From Marisa cornuarietis (lineage: Eukaryota > Mollusca > Gastropoda > Architaenioglossa > Ampullariidae): a stretch of DNA of 64,000 bases. The stretch spans positions 620,001 to 684,000 of the forward strand of contig SMMW01000650.1 of NCBI GenBank assembly GCA_004794655.1, in the 5' to 3' direction. Each line of letters starts with the position of its first letter. The stretch's first letter is position 1. The notes beneath the pieces are model-generated. The model had not been told where the DNA came from. It was given only the letters and a program-made list of their open reading frames with translations, and did no database searches. The translations under genes were made by a program, and so were the position numbers. This document shows, piece by piece, positions 36,499-49,288 of the stretch.

Positions 36499-39400
36499 AT
36501 AATGGCAGAAGAGGAAGCATCTCAGCTTAAGGAGCAGCCACAGACTGAAGAAGGTGAGGAGGCCTCACCTGAATTGCAGTCTTTTGAAAATCCTGCAGAA
36601 GACACCCCAGAAGAACAAACAAATGCAGAAGTTCTCACTGACCCAGGAGAAGATGGGCAACAAACAGTAAAGGACAGGATCACTGACCTGGGAGAAGAAG
36701 ATGCCTCAGACAAGAGGTCTAGTGAGGAAAACCCTGCTATACAAGAGGAAAGGGCCACATTGGACCATGGACAGGAGACTGCAACCCCAGTAGAAGAGTC
36801 TGCAGAGAAACCTACTGAAAGTACCTCTGCTTTAGAATTACTAAGTCCAACAGGTGGAGCTGATGCTGAACAGGACACAGAAAGAGTGCCAGCTGCAGAA
36901 GCGAAGAGCTCAGAAGATACAGAGCATACTATCGAGGAGGCTGCCACTCCAGACAAAATAGAGCCACAGTCACAGATGCCACAAACTGACCACAAACAAG
37001 AAAATGCACAAGAGCGGCTGGGTATATATCTGGACTCCACTGCTACAGGTAACAAGTCAGTTTTTTTTTCTATTTCTAGTCTACAATGATTTGTAAGATA
37101 CCAGCTGCAAGAACATTTATACATATTGAAGTAAAAAAATCTTTCATCATAAAATTATTCATCACATTTATGAAACTGGTTTTTTTTCAAGTGCCTTAAG
37201 ATGTATTTTAAATGTTCATATTAAAGAAACATGTTTAAATGTTGCAAGTATGAGAATAATCTGTCTGAACTCACAACAAGGAATGCAATAGACTACATTG
37301 TTTGTGTTTTTACAGTCAAAATTGTTTTGATGCCAAGTGGTCAAGTGGTGACCATGGCATGCACGCTTGGCAAGACACTGCTTGAGTTAAAAAGACATTT
37401 TGCCTCAGAGCTCAAGATGTCTATCAATCTCATCATGATGATGTTTGATGGTAAGATGGACAATATAGACAGCTATCACCCTGTCCATTGACAGAACAGT
37501 TTGATAGTTTATCCACAACATCTCTACATAATGTAATAATAATGGTAGCGCATTTCCCTGCTGACAGCAAGCTCAGTAGGCTTTGATAAAGGATTGAGCT
37601 AACAATATCAATGTAGATTAGTAGACTCTTTAACACAGTTTCCCTTTAAGTAAACTCAGTGTGTTGTACAGAAATTGAACTAATAAAATACACAGCATCA
37701 AAAGGAACAACATTTCGCATTTCTCACAGTCATAAGAAAGATTCGTTTTAAGCTCTAGGGCAACAATTGAGAACAGAGCACAACCTGGCACTGAGGAAGC
37801 AAACACGACAGCTGTACAGATGCACAGTTGGAGAAAGATCTATCACTGAAGCGCATAGATATAAAATCTATAACCTGCAGAACATGCAGTAAAGTATAGG
37901 GTTCTAAAATGAGAAAATTGAAAACAGCATGGGTCATAATGCCAGAAAAGTTAACAGTTAAATGTTACTTTGTGTCTTTGCTATCTTTGTCTTTGTGCTT
38001 GACTTCAGTCAGTTTGGACTGCGGCTCAGTCTTGCTACAGAATGCGCCGAGCTTGCCTTAGTGGGCAGAAATGTGTGCTATTAAGTGCAATCCATCCAAT
38101 CTATCTCGCTCATCATCCATTTCTCATCCATCAATCATCTGCCAGCTCATCATAATCCATCAGTCATCTGCCAGCTCTTCATCATCCATCGAACATCTGT
38201 CAGCTCATCATCATCCATCAGTTGTCCTCCATCAATCGGCATCCAACAGTCACCATTGCCCATCAATGCACATATGGAAATTTCAACTCTTTTATATCCA
38301 TTCACATCTTAGAACAACAAATAAACAAGCTTTATTTGGAGGCCTCCAAAAATATGATTTTAATCAAACATGTAATCTGCATGTGTCAAAATTGCTGTTT
38401 GTAAACTGTTGTGATGGGTTGCAGGAAGAACTATAGAGGACACAGCCACACTGGCTGACCTAGGTGTTGGGCCTAACGGAACAGTGCAGATAGAGATTCA
38501 GTCCTCAGACCCAGTGAACAATCCCATCCGCTCTTATCGGCTTCGCCAAGAATACCAAATGCCAGACGTCATTACTGTTCGTGTGCAGACTGGTGAGAAG
38601 CTAATGTGTTTCAATCATGTTTAAATTGAGGATTGAGAAGTTATGCAGTCACTGTTGATGTCTTGACAATGGTGAATTAATTACTGTTTTTTTTCTCATG
38701 TCATTGTTCTTTGTCTTCAAACTGGTGAGAACTTATTGCACTCATGTGTGCTCCCTGCTTATGTTCTTACTAGTGAACAATTACCCAGTATATATACTTT
38801 TTTTCTTTCATTGCTTAAGTCTGGTGAGACTTTTATTAAACTTATTCATCTAGTTAAAGATGACTTAAAACTCTTTGATAAGGTGAAAAATGTTGATTCT
38901 TAACATTTTAAAAAAGAACATAATTGATAATTTATAGATTAAATTATTCAGAGCAAATTATTCGTATAATGTGTGTCATGTGTAATCTGTGCGTGTGTTC
39001 ATCTTTTAATGTGCATTATTGCTTTATTTTGCATAAGATCTATATATACTTACAGTTAAAAAATATTCAGTTGTTGATTCAGGAAATATTTTTATTGACT
39101 CCTTCATTTTTGGTTGTGTTGAATTTTTACGATATCTTTGGACACATTCAGCTCTTCATTGCAGACTTGATATGTTCGGAATGCTGAACAATTGTTAGCT
39201 ACATCTGATAAAAAGAGATGTATATAACTAAGTAATGCATTAGCTTCTCGTTTTCATTCATGTAAAATATTTCTAAAATTTTTAGAAAACATGCTCAGAA
39301 GAACATTAAATTTTACTGATTTTCATGCAGAGGAAGGAGAGGCTAAGGATGTTGTGGTTGAAATTGAAAGGACCACAATAAAAAAGCCATTCCTGGGAGG

Positions 39401-39941
39401 CTACAGGCACAAAATAAATGGCATAGAGTTTCACAATGCTGCTGCTCAGACTGTTCCGTTACCCAGAGCATCATCAGGAACTGAACGGTATTGTCGAGAC
39501 ACCCAGACTGTGGAGGTGCGTAGTAGAGTACAACAGACCTTCAATGACACATCTACCCAGATGACAGGTTTGTATGCCTAGACAGGGTGTGTGGGTAGGT
39601 TGGTGGGTGATGTTTGGACTCATGCATGTATTCAGGCTGGGGACTATTCAGGCATGTGCTTCCAATTATAGGCATACTTTTCAATCACTGGCTGGTTCTA
39701 CCACTTGGCAGTTTGACCACTTTCAAGAGTTGATTTAAACACAGTCCTTATAGTTCCAACACATATCTATGAACAGTTTGACCATAAATATGAAGGATCT
39801 TTGATGTAGTATTCTTCTTATTTTTTAGTCTTTAGAGATAAAACAATATCTGTGTGAACCTTTGGTGATTCCTAAATTTTCTTGATTACTTATTGACATT
39901 GGTTGGCCTGCAGATGTTGATTTCTTTCATTTGTGTGTGTC

Positions 39942-39974
<33 letters not shown>

Positions 39975-42900
39975 TTTAATGATGCCATTCTCATTGTGAT
40001 AAATATTAACTTGACTAGCCAAATTGACCATTAGCTGTGGTTGAATTGAATCTTGGCTATGGTCCAATAAACTTGTGTATGGACTTTTCAGACCCTCTTA
40101 GATATCTTTTTGCATGTAGAAAATGCAAAATATGTTTTAAGTGCCTGTTTGGCTTGGTACTTTTGGAACAACATTGAAATCCCCATAGTCTTTTCTTTGA
40201 CTTCCATTTCATATGTATTGTGTAGATATTATCTAGTTGTCAGCTTAGTATTTGGCAGTTATCTATTTTACACACACACACTCTCTCTCTCTCACACACA
40301 CATACACACATAGATAATTAATATACCTTGAATTTGTCTAGGCATTGGAGTCTACATTTCTAATATAACTGACAAGCTGCTGACTCCAGGAGAGTACACA
40401 TACGCTGATGAATACCATGACAACATTCTTGAAAAAGTAAGTTCAAGCTTTTTAAAAGATCCAGAAAAAGCTCACTTTAATTTTGAATAATCCTCTTGTG
40501 TCAGCTTTTAGGATGAAAGCTTTTAAAGTATCAAACAAGATGGTTAACATTACATCGTAGAAGGTTAAAGATAAATGTGTTTTTGTATTTCTGATGAGTG
40601 TTTCTAAAAAAATATATTTTGAGGTCTTTAATTTTTAAAGGTTTCAATGTCCTACGCCTTGAAAACACTTTAAAGAAAGGACCATTGTAAAGTTTATTAA
40701 AATAAATAAAAGTCAATCTGAACTGTTTCCTTGTATGTCCCTATATTTATCTAAGCCTTTAAGGGGGTGGGGGCACGGCATTACGAGGTGACTTTTTTGT
40801 AATGCTTTTTTATTGTTTTATGGTGTATATATCGATAGGGCATGTTAAAAATAGGGGGAAACTAAAAATATGTGATTGCACATTATATTCTCAGTCTTAT
40901 TAAAATGTAAGATAAATCATCTATAAAAATATGGTCTGTCTGGAAAAACATGAAATAAAGTATTTTTCATGGTGTTTTGAGCCATATGAAGTTAAGTAAA
41001 GCACAATATTGGGGTTCTAGATTTAGAATATATAACAATCTCAAAACAGTACCAGCAATTGTCCCCCCTTAATGTATTCTGCAGTGTGTTGTGTCAGACA
41101 TTCGGTTATCATAGTAACTATATTTTGACAACAATTAAATGAATGAAACTCCTGTCAGATGCTTATTTATTCTTCTACTAATCTCTTATCTTGCAAATTT
41201 CATGAACAGAATGCTAATAAAGAGTAATTCACTTTATTAAAACTTGTAATATCTCAACAGATAATCATCCTTCAGAAGAATTACCGCCGGTGGCTGGCCA
41301 TACGTTATGTGAAAAAACTGAAAGCAGACAAAAAAAGGAGGGAGGACTGGGAGAGACAACAAGAGATTAACAAACAGAAGGAGAAAGAAAACAGACTCAA
41401 GCAAGAGTTTGAGAGAAGAATGCACCCAAGGACTAGGGAAGATTTTGACCTACTTTATCATGCACTTGAGAGTAAGTCTTTGTGTCTTGGTAAATCAATG
41501 TTTCATTGAGCATTTTAGATGATTTGTATACATATTTATGCTCAGTGTCTTTATTTTATTTATATATATGTGTCTGAAAAAGTGTGTGTGTGTGTGTGTC
41601 ACAAGACATGCAGCCTGATATTTCCATTTTCTTTCTCCTTCAACAACTAGTCTGCCTCTGCAGGGCCTGTCTAAGTTTAGAAATTAAAAAAAAATTAACT
41701 CTGCATATATATATATATATATAGTTTCCACCAAACATAATACCAATTCAAGGCTTCCATCATTCACCACACATCAATATTATGCACTGAAAGAAAATAT
41801 TTTGATCACACAGTCTGAGGCAGGAATAAAAATTAAATGTTTTTTATGTTTGAGTTCACTGACCATTACAGTGGGAAGATATAGCACTTGCTTGGTGAAG
41901 TTATCTCTGAAAATCCCAGCGTCACATCTTGGGTACATGCTATTAAGCACACAGTTTGCTTTGTGCTGCATTGCTACAGTGATTATGTGGGCATCACCTC
42001 TTGGGGTTGATGCCCTAGTCACAACAGAGTCAGGACATAGGTCAGACATTCATTTCTCTCAGGAGGCTGTCACAGGAATTAAATCACAACATCTTGAAAA
42101 AAGTCTTTTAAAGGAAATCATCTATTTGTCACAATAAACACTGGCTTAAATTCACTTCACATTTCTGGGAAGGTACAACTTCCACTCCTTCACATGTGCT
42201 CCAGCTAAGCGGCTTACAAGGAAGTATACTAGGAAGTACAAAACTGGTAAGGCCATGGAAATATATAGGGCTAGATGCTGTTCTAGAAATGTCCACACCT
42301 TTCTTGACAGCAGTAACAAAATTAAAATGCTCACTGATCTTTTGTGCAATTGCACTTTGCACATGTGGCCTGACTTGTCTGTGGCAAACACAGGCACAAA
42401 CATTTGTTTACATTTTTGGAAACAAAAGTACCATGTCACCTGTCTGTGACAGTGAAGGAGAGAAAAAGTTGTCATGTTTACCCAACAGCCTTCTGATGTG
42501 CACAACATCGTTTGTGAACATTTAGTCACTCACCGATATTTCCTATTGGCTAGTATTTGCTAATAATTTATACATTTATTCTTATTTCATTTTTTCAAAT
42601 ACATATTTACTGAAGCCATGGTAGCTGCGTCAAAGAAAGATTTCTCTGCCTCTTGTTTCGTAATGTGGGATTTCATAAGCTGTTTTAAACAAGAGAGCAT
42701 AATAAAACCTTACTGCACAGAGTGGCGGTTGGAAGAGATTGAGCGAATCAACAGCTCGCTGTCAGGGGCTGAGCGCAAGGCAGCCTTGTGTATGCTGCTT
42801 GATCAGGAGACACAACTGCTAGCTGCCATTGACCGCCACAAAATAGAGACAAACATTGACAACAAAGAGCAGTACATACAGGATTTTCTCAACAAGGTCA

Positions 42901-45551
42901 GTATGGGAGTTTCCCAATAGCTTTAGTTAAGTCAGCATGAAAGAGCATATTCACTCCTCAAGAGGAAAATTAGAATTCTACTAAGATTTATCTTTAGAGA
43001 AAAATAAAAACTAAAGTTGTACCAGAGGTGTTTAGTTTATTTACAAGTTTATGAGAATCATGAAAATTTGTGCATCCAGAGGGAAAAGCCTATGCCTGAG
43101 AGTTGAGACGCTAGTCAGTAAATCTGATTCAAATGAATTTGTCTAATTTTTTAGCAGTTTTTAAGTCTTGTTTTAACCAGCTATTGATATTCTCTTTGTT
43201 TAAAAATCACAAGCTCAGGTCAGTGATAAAGAGCCTTTTATGTGAGGACTAACACAAGTTCTCATAAAGTGACGATTCTGTTTTATGCAGGCTGCTGCCC
43301 CAAAGAGATGGCGTGGCTTTGATGGCAAACCCACTGAGATGGACACACCTTACACCATGCGGGCCAAGGAGCTGAGGGACATCTACAACTCTATCAACAT
43401 GAAGTACCTCACGCAGGATGAACGTCTGGATGTCCTGCTTACCCTCAAGCACACTGTAAAGGTTAGGTCATGACTTCTGTCTCTTCTCAACCAGAGCCGT
43501 GCCTTATCTACCATTTCAAAGATTGGTCGGTGCATCTAAAGTCTGAATTTAAAAATAAACCATTTCGAAGATTTTTACAATTTGAAACAAAGTAAGAAAG
43601 CTTTGATCCAGTCTGCTTCCCTTTTGTGGCAGCATTTTCCTCATCACTACAGATAAAGTCAGAATATCTTAATTTGCATCATTGCTTTGTTTCTTAACAG
43701 TAAAATACTTCAATGAAAAGGTATATTTTGTCAATGACACCATATAGCTTGAGCTCATATGTGAAGGGCAGATCCTTCTATTTTTTTTTTCTTTTGTATG
43801 ACACAGGAACATGACTGCAAATTGACAGAAGAGATCATTGAGCTGATTGATCGAGAGGCGGACTTACTGATGCGAGGAGTCAAAGAGAGCAATCTGACTG
43901 GCCTTCGCAAACGTATTGCCACCTTGTTCATGCAATACATCAAGACACCCACCTTTAATCCCGAGGCTGCTAATTTGCTGAAGGTGAAAGCCTTGACTTG
44001 CCTTGCATACCATGCCAGTAGCATAAGTCTTTCACAGCTGTATGCTTGCTGCCATAATAAGACATAAACTATTGTTATGGGATGTTTTACAAAATGGCTA
44101 CCTTTAAAAATATCTTTTTTATCAACTTAAACTTTCCTAGCCTCATTTAAAAATGTTTTGTTTGATGCTCATTTTTTCCTCTTCTTCCAATATTTAACTT
44201 GTAGGTACCTCAAGACCCAGCTGTCTTCCGCAAGAACATCTATTTTTGTTCTTCGTGTAACAAGTACATGCCATCAACAGAATTCTCCCTCACAGCCAAC
44301 ACCCGAACAGTTGGAAGATGCCGCAACTGTCAGCAGGTTGACAATGAAGCTCGAACTCGCCAGGAGTCCAGTCAGTACCACAGAATGCTCAGAACACTGC
44401 GGCGATCTGAAGATGCCTATCAAGATGGTTCCCATATTGCCTTCCTGCTGCAGGTATTTCAACTTACCTGCTGATTTTTTTTTTGTCTTAGTCCTTTTGC
44501 CGTGCAGATAATCTGCACTAAAACCAGATATCTTCTAGGTTATTGTAAATGCACAAAAATATTCCCTTTTACAGCTAGATATAGCAATTTAGCTATTGAC
44601 CATTTCTGCATGCCCTCCTGGACATGTCCCTCTTTCACTTTGCCTTTTCTATCTTATCTCTCTCTCCCTCACACATAACACACACACACATGTGTGTACA
44701 TACATTTGCATGCATGCATCATGCATGCACATATACATGCACATTAAAGTTCTATGGCCTTTTAATTATTAAGAATATATAGTAACATATTGTGGGATTC
44801 CAGTCTAGTACAAACAGGAGTATTGCAAAAGAATAAAAACATGTTTAAATCCTACCGTACAGGAGAATGATCTCCGTTATCTTGTGGAGAACATCTGGAA
44901 TGCCCAGAGCATCCTCAGTGCTTGGAGTGATCTCCATGACCTGGTACTGATACGATGGGACTCTCATACCCAGTGGTCACCGTGGAATTGCATCCTTCTG
45001 ACTGCAGATGAGGCCACAGCTCATGGGAAGCTTGTGAGACTGGATGAGGTAATTGGATTTAGCATGCTCTTTAACAAGACATGCTGTTTTAGAGACACAT
45101 TTTCTTAGGGTTTCACATTTTCTATTCATCATCATTATTACCATCAATTAATAATTATCATAGAGTAAAACTGTTTTTTTTTTAGTTAGAATTACTCTTT
45201 ATACATGCATGCCCACTTGTAATGTTTAATTCTTTGATCCATAAGGGCAGGGAAGGCTAAAAATGTACCATGTAAAAAACAAATAGTAATAATAATTACT
45301 GAAGACTATGTGGCCAGTTTTTATACATATTACATTTCTATCTCTATACTTTCCCCCCACCACAGGGATATGGTGAGGTGTTCATGCAAAAAGTTAAACA
45401 GAAGCACACCCTTGCCCGCAACTACTTCTCACGACTGCCTGGCATGGCAGAGTTGATGCAGAAGCATGGCAGCAACAGTGGTCAGCCCCTGATCCCAGGT
45501 CCAAGCTCCTTAGCTGGCCATGCCTTGCCCATGCAGCCGCAGAAAGTATGA
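36499..45551 (+). CDS. IQUB: IQ motif and ubiquitin-like domain-containing protein (IQUB)
   Basis: Coding exons: 36499-37048 (ATG 36502), 37316-37450, 38425-38592, 39331-39567, 40342-40436, 41261-41471, 42721-42896, 43291-43461, 43807-43983, 44205-44453, 44863-45048, 45366-45551 (stop TGA). All splice sites are GT/AG and all phases agree, giving 845 residues; vertebrate IQUB is close to 800. Residues 1-182 are acidic and low-complexity. A ubiquitin-like fold spans about 183-258 over exons 2-3. An IQ calmodulin-binding motif ([12 protein letters not shown]) starts exon 6 near residue 398 and is followed by a long basic/acidic helix. Exon 10 has two CxxC pairs (Cys 654/657 and 678/681) that look like a zinc ribbon. 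IQUB is a ciliary protein linked to radial spoke 1. The start codon is the first ATG after the acceptor at 36498. The gene is intact. Confidence 0.95.
37985..38100 (+). mobile_element. LINE 3'-tail remnant in IQUB intron 2
   Basis: The text ATGCGCCGAGCTTGCCTTAG followed by GTGTGCTATTAAGTGC parallels the 3' tail of the LINE at 5340-6600 (AGTGCATTGAGCTTGCC and GCGCTACTTAAAT). It runs directly into the 29-bp tandem repeat. Confidence 0.45.
38107..38222. repeat. 29-bp tandem repeat in IQUB intron 2
   Basis: CATCTGCCAGCTC and close variants start at 38136, 38165 and 38194, each followed by ATCATCCATC-type sequence. A partial fourth unit lies on the left. Confidence 0.85.
40759..41072. mobile_element. 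Candidate MITE with TTAA ends in IQUB intron 5
   Basis: A block of about 310 bases is bounded by TTAAGGGGGTGGGGGCA on the left and GTCCCCCCTTAA on the right, that is, inverted G-rich ends each abutting TTAA. The interior is AT-rich and non-coding. TTAA is the target duplication of piggyBac-type elements, but the inverted match beyond the G run is weak. Confidence 0.35.
41472..42720. other. IQUB intron 6, no gene seen
   Basis: A 1.25-kb intron with a GT run near 41582-41600 and an AT run near 41707-41724. A plus-strand frame at 42196-42525 and a minus-strand frame at 42152-42529 are open but match nothing I know. The 3' part (about 42560-42690) belongs to a dispersed repeat also present at 45897-46030. 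Confidence 0.6.
42560..42690 (+). repeat. Dispersed repeat, copy 1 (next to the acceptor of IQUB exon 7)
   Basis: Shares TTTGCTAATAATT, ATACATTTA, ACTGAAGCCATGGTA and TCTGCYTCTTGTTT-type words in the same order and spacing with 45897-46030. The right end lies about 30 bases before the splice acceptor at 42720. Confidence 0.65.
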
Positions 45552-45896
45552 TCACATGGATTTCAGCAGATATGAAGGCATTCTTATTGCTTCCATTGTT
45601 TTCACTTCCACTGTCATCAGAGCTCTTTTATATAAAATCAAAATTGATGCTTCAACAAAAATCTGTCAGTGAAGAGGAACCTTCTGCACACTAATGTTTG
45701 TAGAGGAAACTGATGTGTCAGCTCTATTGATGGAAAACCAATGTGCAGACATTTCATAATGTTATCTAAGTATCTGTTAATACTTCAAAGTCATTAAAGA
45801 AAAAGTGGAAGCTCCGGATTGCATAATTGTATGATGAACTAAAGTGAATTTTTGGACTAATGAAGTGATGTTCATTGATTTCTAAAAGCTCCATTT

Positions 45897-46030
45897 TGCT
45901 AATAATTAATTTATACATTTACTCTGATTTCATTTTTTTTTAAATACAGATATGTCTTACTGAAGCCATGGTATCTAGGCCAAAGAAATATATTTTTTCT
46001 GCTTCTTGTTTTTTATTGTGGCATTTTTAA
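45897..46030 (+). repeat. Dispersed repeat, copy 2
   Basis: Diverged copy of the sequence at 42560-42690, with matching ACTGAAGCCATGGTA and TCTTGTTTTTTATTGTGGCA positions. It lies about 350 bases downstream of the IQUB stop codon. Confidence 0.65.
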
Positions 46031-46874
46031 AACTAGGAACACTTCTTGGAAGTGCATGTGTGGATACATTTGCTTATCAATCACTTGTCTGCTTTAGAGC
46101 AAGACATTTACTGGAATGTTCACCCAAATCATAAAGTGTCATGGTGATAAACTGATGGATAAATGAATGTCTGCTAATATATACAAATCTGCTATTTGCA
46201 TGAATGGGTGATGATGCTTAAATTTATGGCAAATTAAACCTTTAATGTTACTTGAATCTGTTCTCTTACACTATAAATAATGCATCATATATAATATGTA
46301 GGACTATCGTTTTGGCCTAGGTTTTATATTATCTTAATGCAGTCAAGCGACATTTTAAAAGATCAGTTGTAGGACGTTTAACACATACATGTTTTATTAA
46401 TGCCACTGTCAACAAAATCTGATACTCAAGCTTGCTGTTCAAGCCAAAATGCTATATAAACTAACTTTAATGTTATGTTTTTTTTGTTATTTACAAAAAG
46501 TATTGTCTGTGATACTACAATAAGTCATTTCTTTGAATGGTTTTAGTCATGTATATCTAGCCCTTTGCTTTGTAAGTGCACTTTTGAAAGGGAGGTCGGC
46601 AGTTATATTAGCATCTGCAGTCCTTGCTTTTAAACCATAATGTACTCTGTGTGTGGATGTGTGCATGCATGTATGCATCTGTATGAACCTACACACACAT
46701 TGATATTTATATTATGTAGGTCATATTAAGTGCCTGCTTCCATAGTTGAGTGTGACTGTAGTTTAAGTCAATGTACAATGTGCACAATGTACCAAGGAAC
46801 AAATTAAAGCATTTGTATATGGATGTTTGTATGTGTTTTCAAAAATTATTCATATCGGACTACACATTATTTGC

Positions 46875-46928
46875 GTGCACACATACAGTTCTGTGCACAC
46901 ATACAGTTCTGTGCACACATACAGTTCT
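46875..46928. repeat. 18-bp perfect tandem repeat, three units
   Basis: GTGCACACATACAGTTCT is repeated at 46875, 46893 and 46911. Confidence 0.95.
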
Positions 46929-47484
46929 GTATTCACTTACAAACTGGGAACAGTGCATATGTTTACACATAGAAACCACAGATGGTTTCCAGTTTCCTAT
47001 AAACTTTAACATTACCTTTAGCCCATCATCAACCTTAGCACTCTACAACCCCAAACCCAAGCCCACACTGCACACCTTAGCCCGAACCTCAACCACCACT
47101 CAACATCCCCAGTTTACAGTAAATAAATATACTCACATGTGCACACACACACACACAGACACAGAAAATTGCATACTCTTACAAGCACTCTCATTCAATA
47201 TTTAATGGTTCCTCACTTTTCACAAATACAGCATTAAAAACAATAAATTTATTGTCTATAGACATAGATGCTTAAGCAATTCTGGACCAAGTTTAACAAC
47301 AATAATAGTAATTTTATTTTAACTGAGAAGGTTATACTTGACAAGGTTTACTATATAAACAAGGCTTATAGATCTACGATACAACTTTATTTATCCACAA
47401 TTTAAGTAGTGCTTGTACTAGCAGTAATGCATATACATGATATACAAGGTATACATATACGTGTTAAAATAATTTCTCTTTCTA

Positions 47485-47515
<31 letters not shown>

Positions 47516-47539
47516 TTCCCAGCAACAATAGATACAGTT

Positions 47540-48690
47540 GGTGACCTTAGGTCACCTCAGGTTAGTAAAAGATCACGCCAGTAGAGCTGATCAGGTAAAT
47601 GGCATGTGGGGCAAATATGGCAAGAGTGAAAACTATCCCAACACATGATCAGAAATAGGATATGGGATGCCTTCCTAAGGATTTGGTGATGACGGAAAGC
47701 TGCCAAGTCCCTCTGCCTGATTCCCGTGATCTTAGAACAGATATTAACAAGGGAGACCAGACTATTTCTGTTCCCTAGGGAGAGGTTGTGGAACCAGGAG
47801 ATGAAAGAAAAAGTGATGAGACGTTCAATGCAGGACTGATAGAACCGAGTGAGGATGACAGAGAAAGATTTGAGTTTCCGTAAGTGGTACACAGGGTTGT
47901 TGGCTCTTATGGAGAATCATGTCAGTGTTGATGTCCCACTTAAGCTTTTTATCGAAGATGGTACCTAAATATTTGTAAGAGTCGACTACCTCGATGACAT
48001 CATCATAGATGGACAAGATGGTACTGATTAGTGCTTCTGGCTTGTTCATCCGAAAATCAAAGATCAATTCCTTAGTCTTTGAGGCATTCAAGACAAGGAA
48101 GTGTTCGACACACCAGCGGACAAAGTCAGGAAGAGTGCCACTGTGAACATGTTCATTATCATACAGAAGTGACAGCAGGGCAGAGTCATCAGCAAATTTT
48201 ATAGGAAAGCTCCTATCAGTAGTGCTTAATTCTACAACCGTTAGTATATAGTATGAACAGTAGTGGAGACAGGCAGCAGCCTTGAGGAGAACCTGTACAG
48301 ATGACAACAGGGTCTGAGAGAAGACCATTAACAGAAACTCTCTGCTGCCTGTTTGTTAAAAAGTCCAGGATCCAGAGTTAGTTGGTGGGAGAGATGGAAG
48401 TCTGAAACTAGACTCTCCTCTAACAAGTGAGATTGCACAGTGTTAAAAGCAGAAGAAAAATCAGCATAGTCTATATTTGAATAGAACAAAACAGCAAATA
48501 TGAACACATTTATTTTAAAGAGAATCCTCAGTGTGTTTCTTTGGGAAACACCTGATATAAAATACTGACAAATTATTTTAAAAAGAAAGCTTCCCCCTTT
48601 GACATCTGAGCCAGAACATTTGCCTTTTTTTATCACAAAAATACACTGATTTAAAAAAAAAATTGGCAGATCAGGAAAGACCACCTGCTC
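47540..48690 (-). mobile_element. LINE (L2/CR1/Rex1-type), reverse transcriptase with FADD, degenerate
   Basis: Minus-strand frames at 48328-48684, 47825-48328 and 47557-47892 are successive, frameshifted parts of a reverse transcriptase. They include a DYADFSSAFNTVQ-like fingers segment, the catalytic FADDSALLSL, FLVLNASKTKELIFDFR, and VDSYKYLGTIFDKKLKWD. A decayed thumb/C-terminal region continues with FYQSCIERLITFSF and SKITGIRQRDL. It is 5' truncated and disrupted. A shorter relative lies on the opposite strand at 51925-52390. Confidence 0.85.
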
Positions 48691-49288
48691 ACCCCCAGAA
48701 TAGTCACTGTTTTCATCTGTGAATTTGAGATATATAGGTCCATTGTCGTTGTTTGTTGATCACTCTAGCTGTTTACTTAAATGTCCACCCAGATCCTAAA
48801 GTGTCAGAACACTGGAGTCAGTGATATACAAAGTCTGTCGGTTATACATGAAAAGATTGATTAGATCTTTTTCAATGATCTAATGGAAATGAAGAAAATA
48901 GAAGACATTTCATACTCACACCAGTTTGCCTGTCAATCCTTATTAAAAAAAATTAAACATTCTTATATACTCTCCTATCAAACAACTCCTCGGCTTTACT
49001 CATCCCTTCCTGCCACACAAAAATAAAGTGTCCCAGTTGTTTACAACATTTTCATAATTTCTCCTATACTCTCAGCATCATTCTGACACAAAGATAGCTT
49101 TGCTAGCCATTCTTTCAGCCACAAAGCACCATCATTAAGGGTCCATCCTCCAGGATACACCTTGCAGCAGTCGCTGTTCATTGGTGCCTTATGTATAACT
49201 GAATCATGCCACATGCCTGTCTTGTCCTGGACGTATGATACTAAAACGGGAGATAGTTCTGAGCGACTTGCTCACTGCCTCACAAATT
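48691..49288. other. Intergenic / 3' flank of the membrane-protein gene
   Basis: AT-rich DNA containing words shared with about 46090-46130 (TTTACT, CACCCA, TAAAGTGTCA in order), suggesting one more dispersed repeat. No gene is seen. Confidence 0.45.

Larger units (their letters stand above)
45552..47539. other. IQUB 3' flank and intergenic DNA
   Basis: ATTAAA at 45793-45798 is a candidate polyadenylation signal for IQUB. The second copy of the dispersed repeat (45897-46030) follows. The rest is AT-rich with an 18-bp triplicate at 46875-46928 and CA tracts. A plus-strand frame at 46771-47205 arises from the repeats and is not supported as a gene. Confidence 0.55.

Noticed and set aside
36522..37124. 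A 200-codon open frame antisense to IQUB exon 1
   Set aside because: It mirrors the Glu/Thr/Ser-rich coding exon; the antisense frame stays open because of that codon bias. No start, splice or domain support.
46771..47205. A 144-codon plus-strand frame downstream of IQUB
   Set aside because: Built from the 18-bp triplicate and CA tracts; no gene features.
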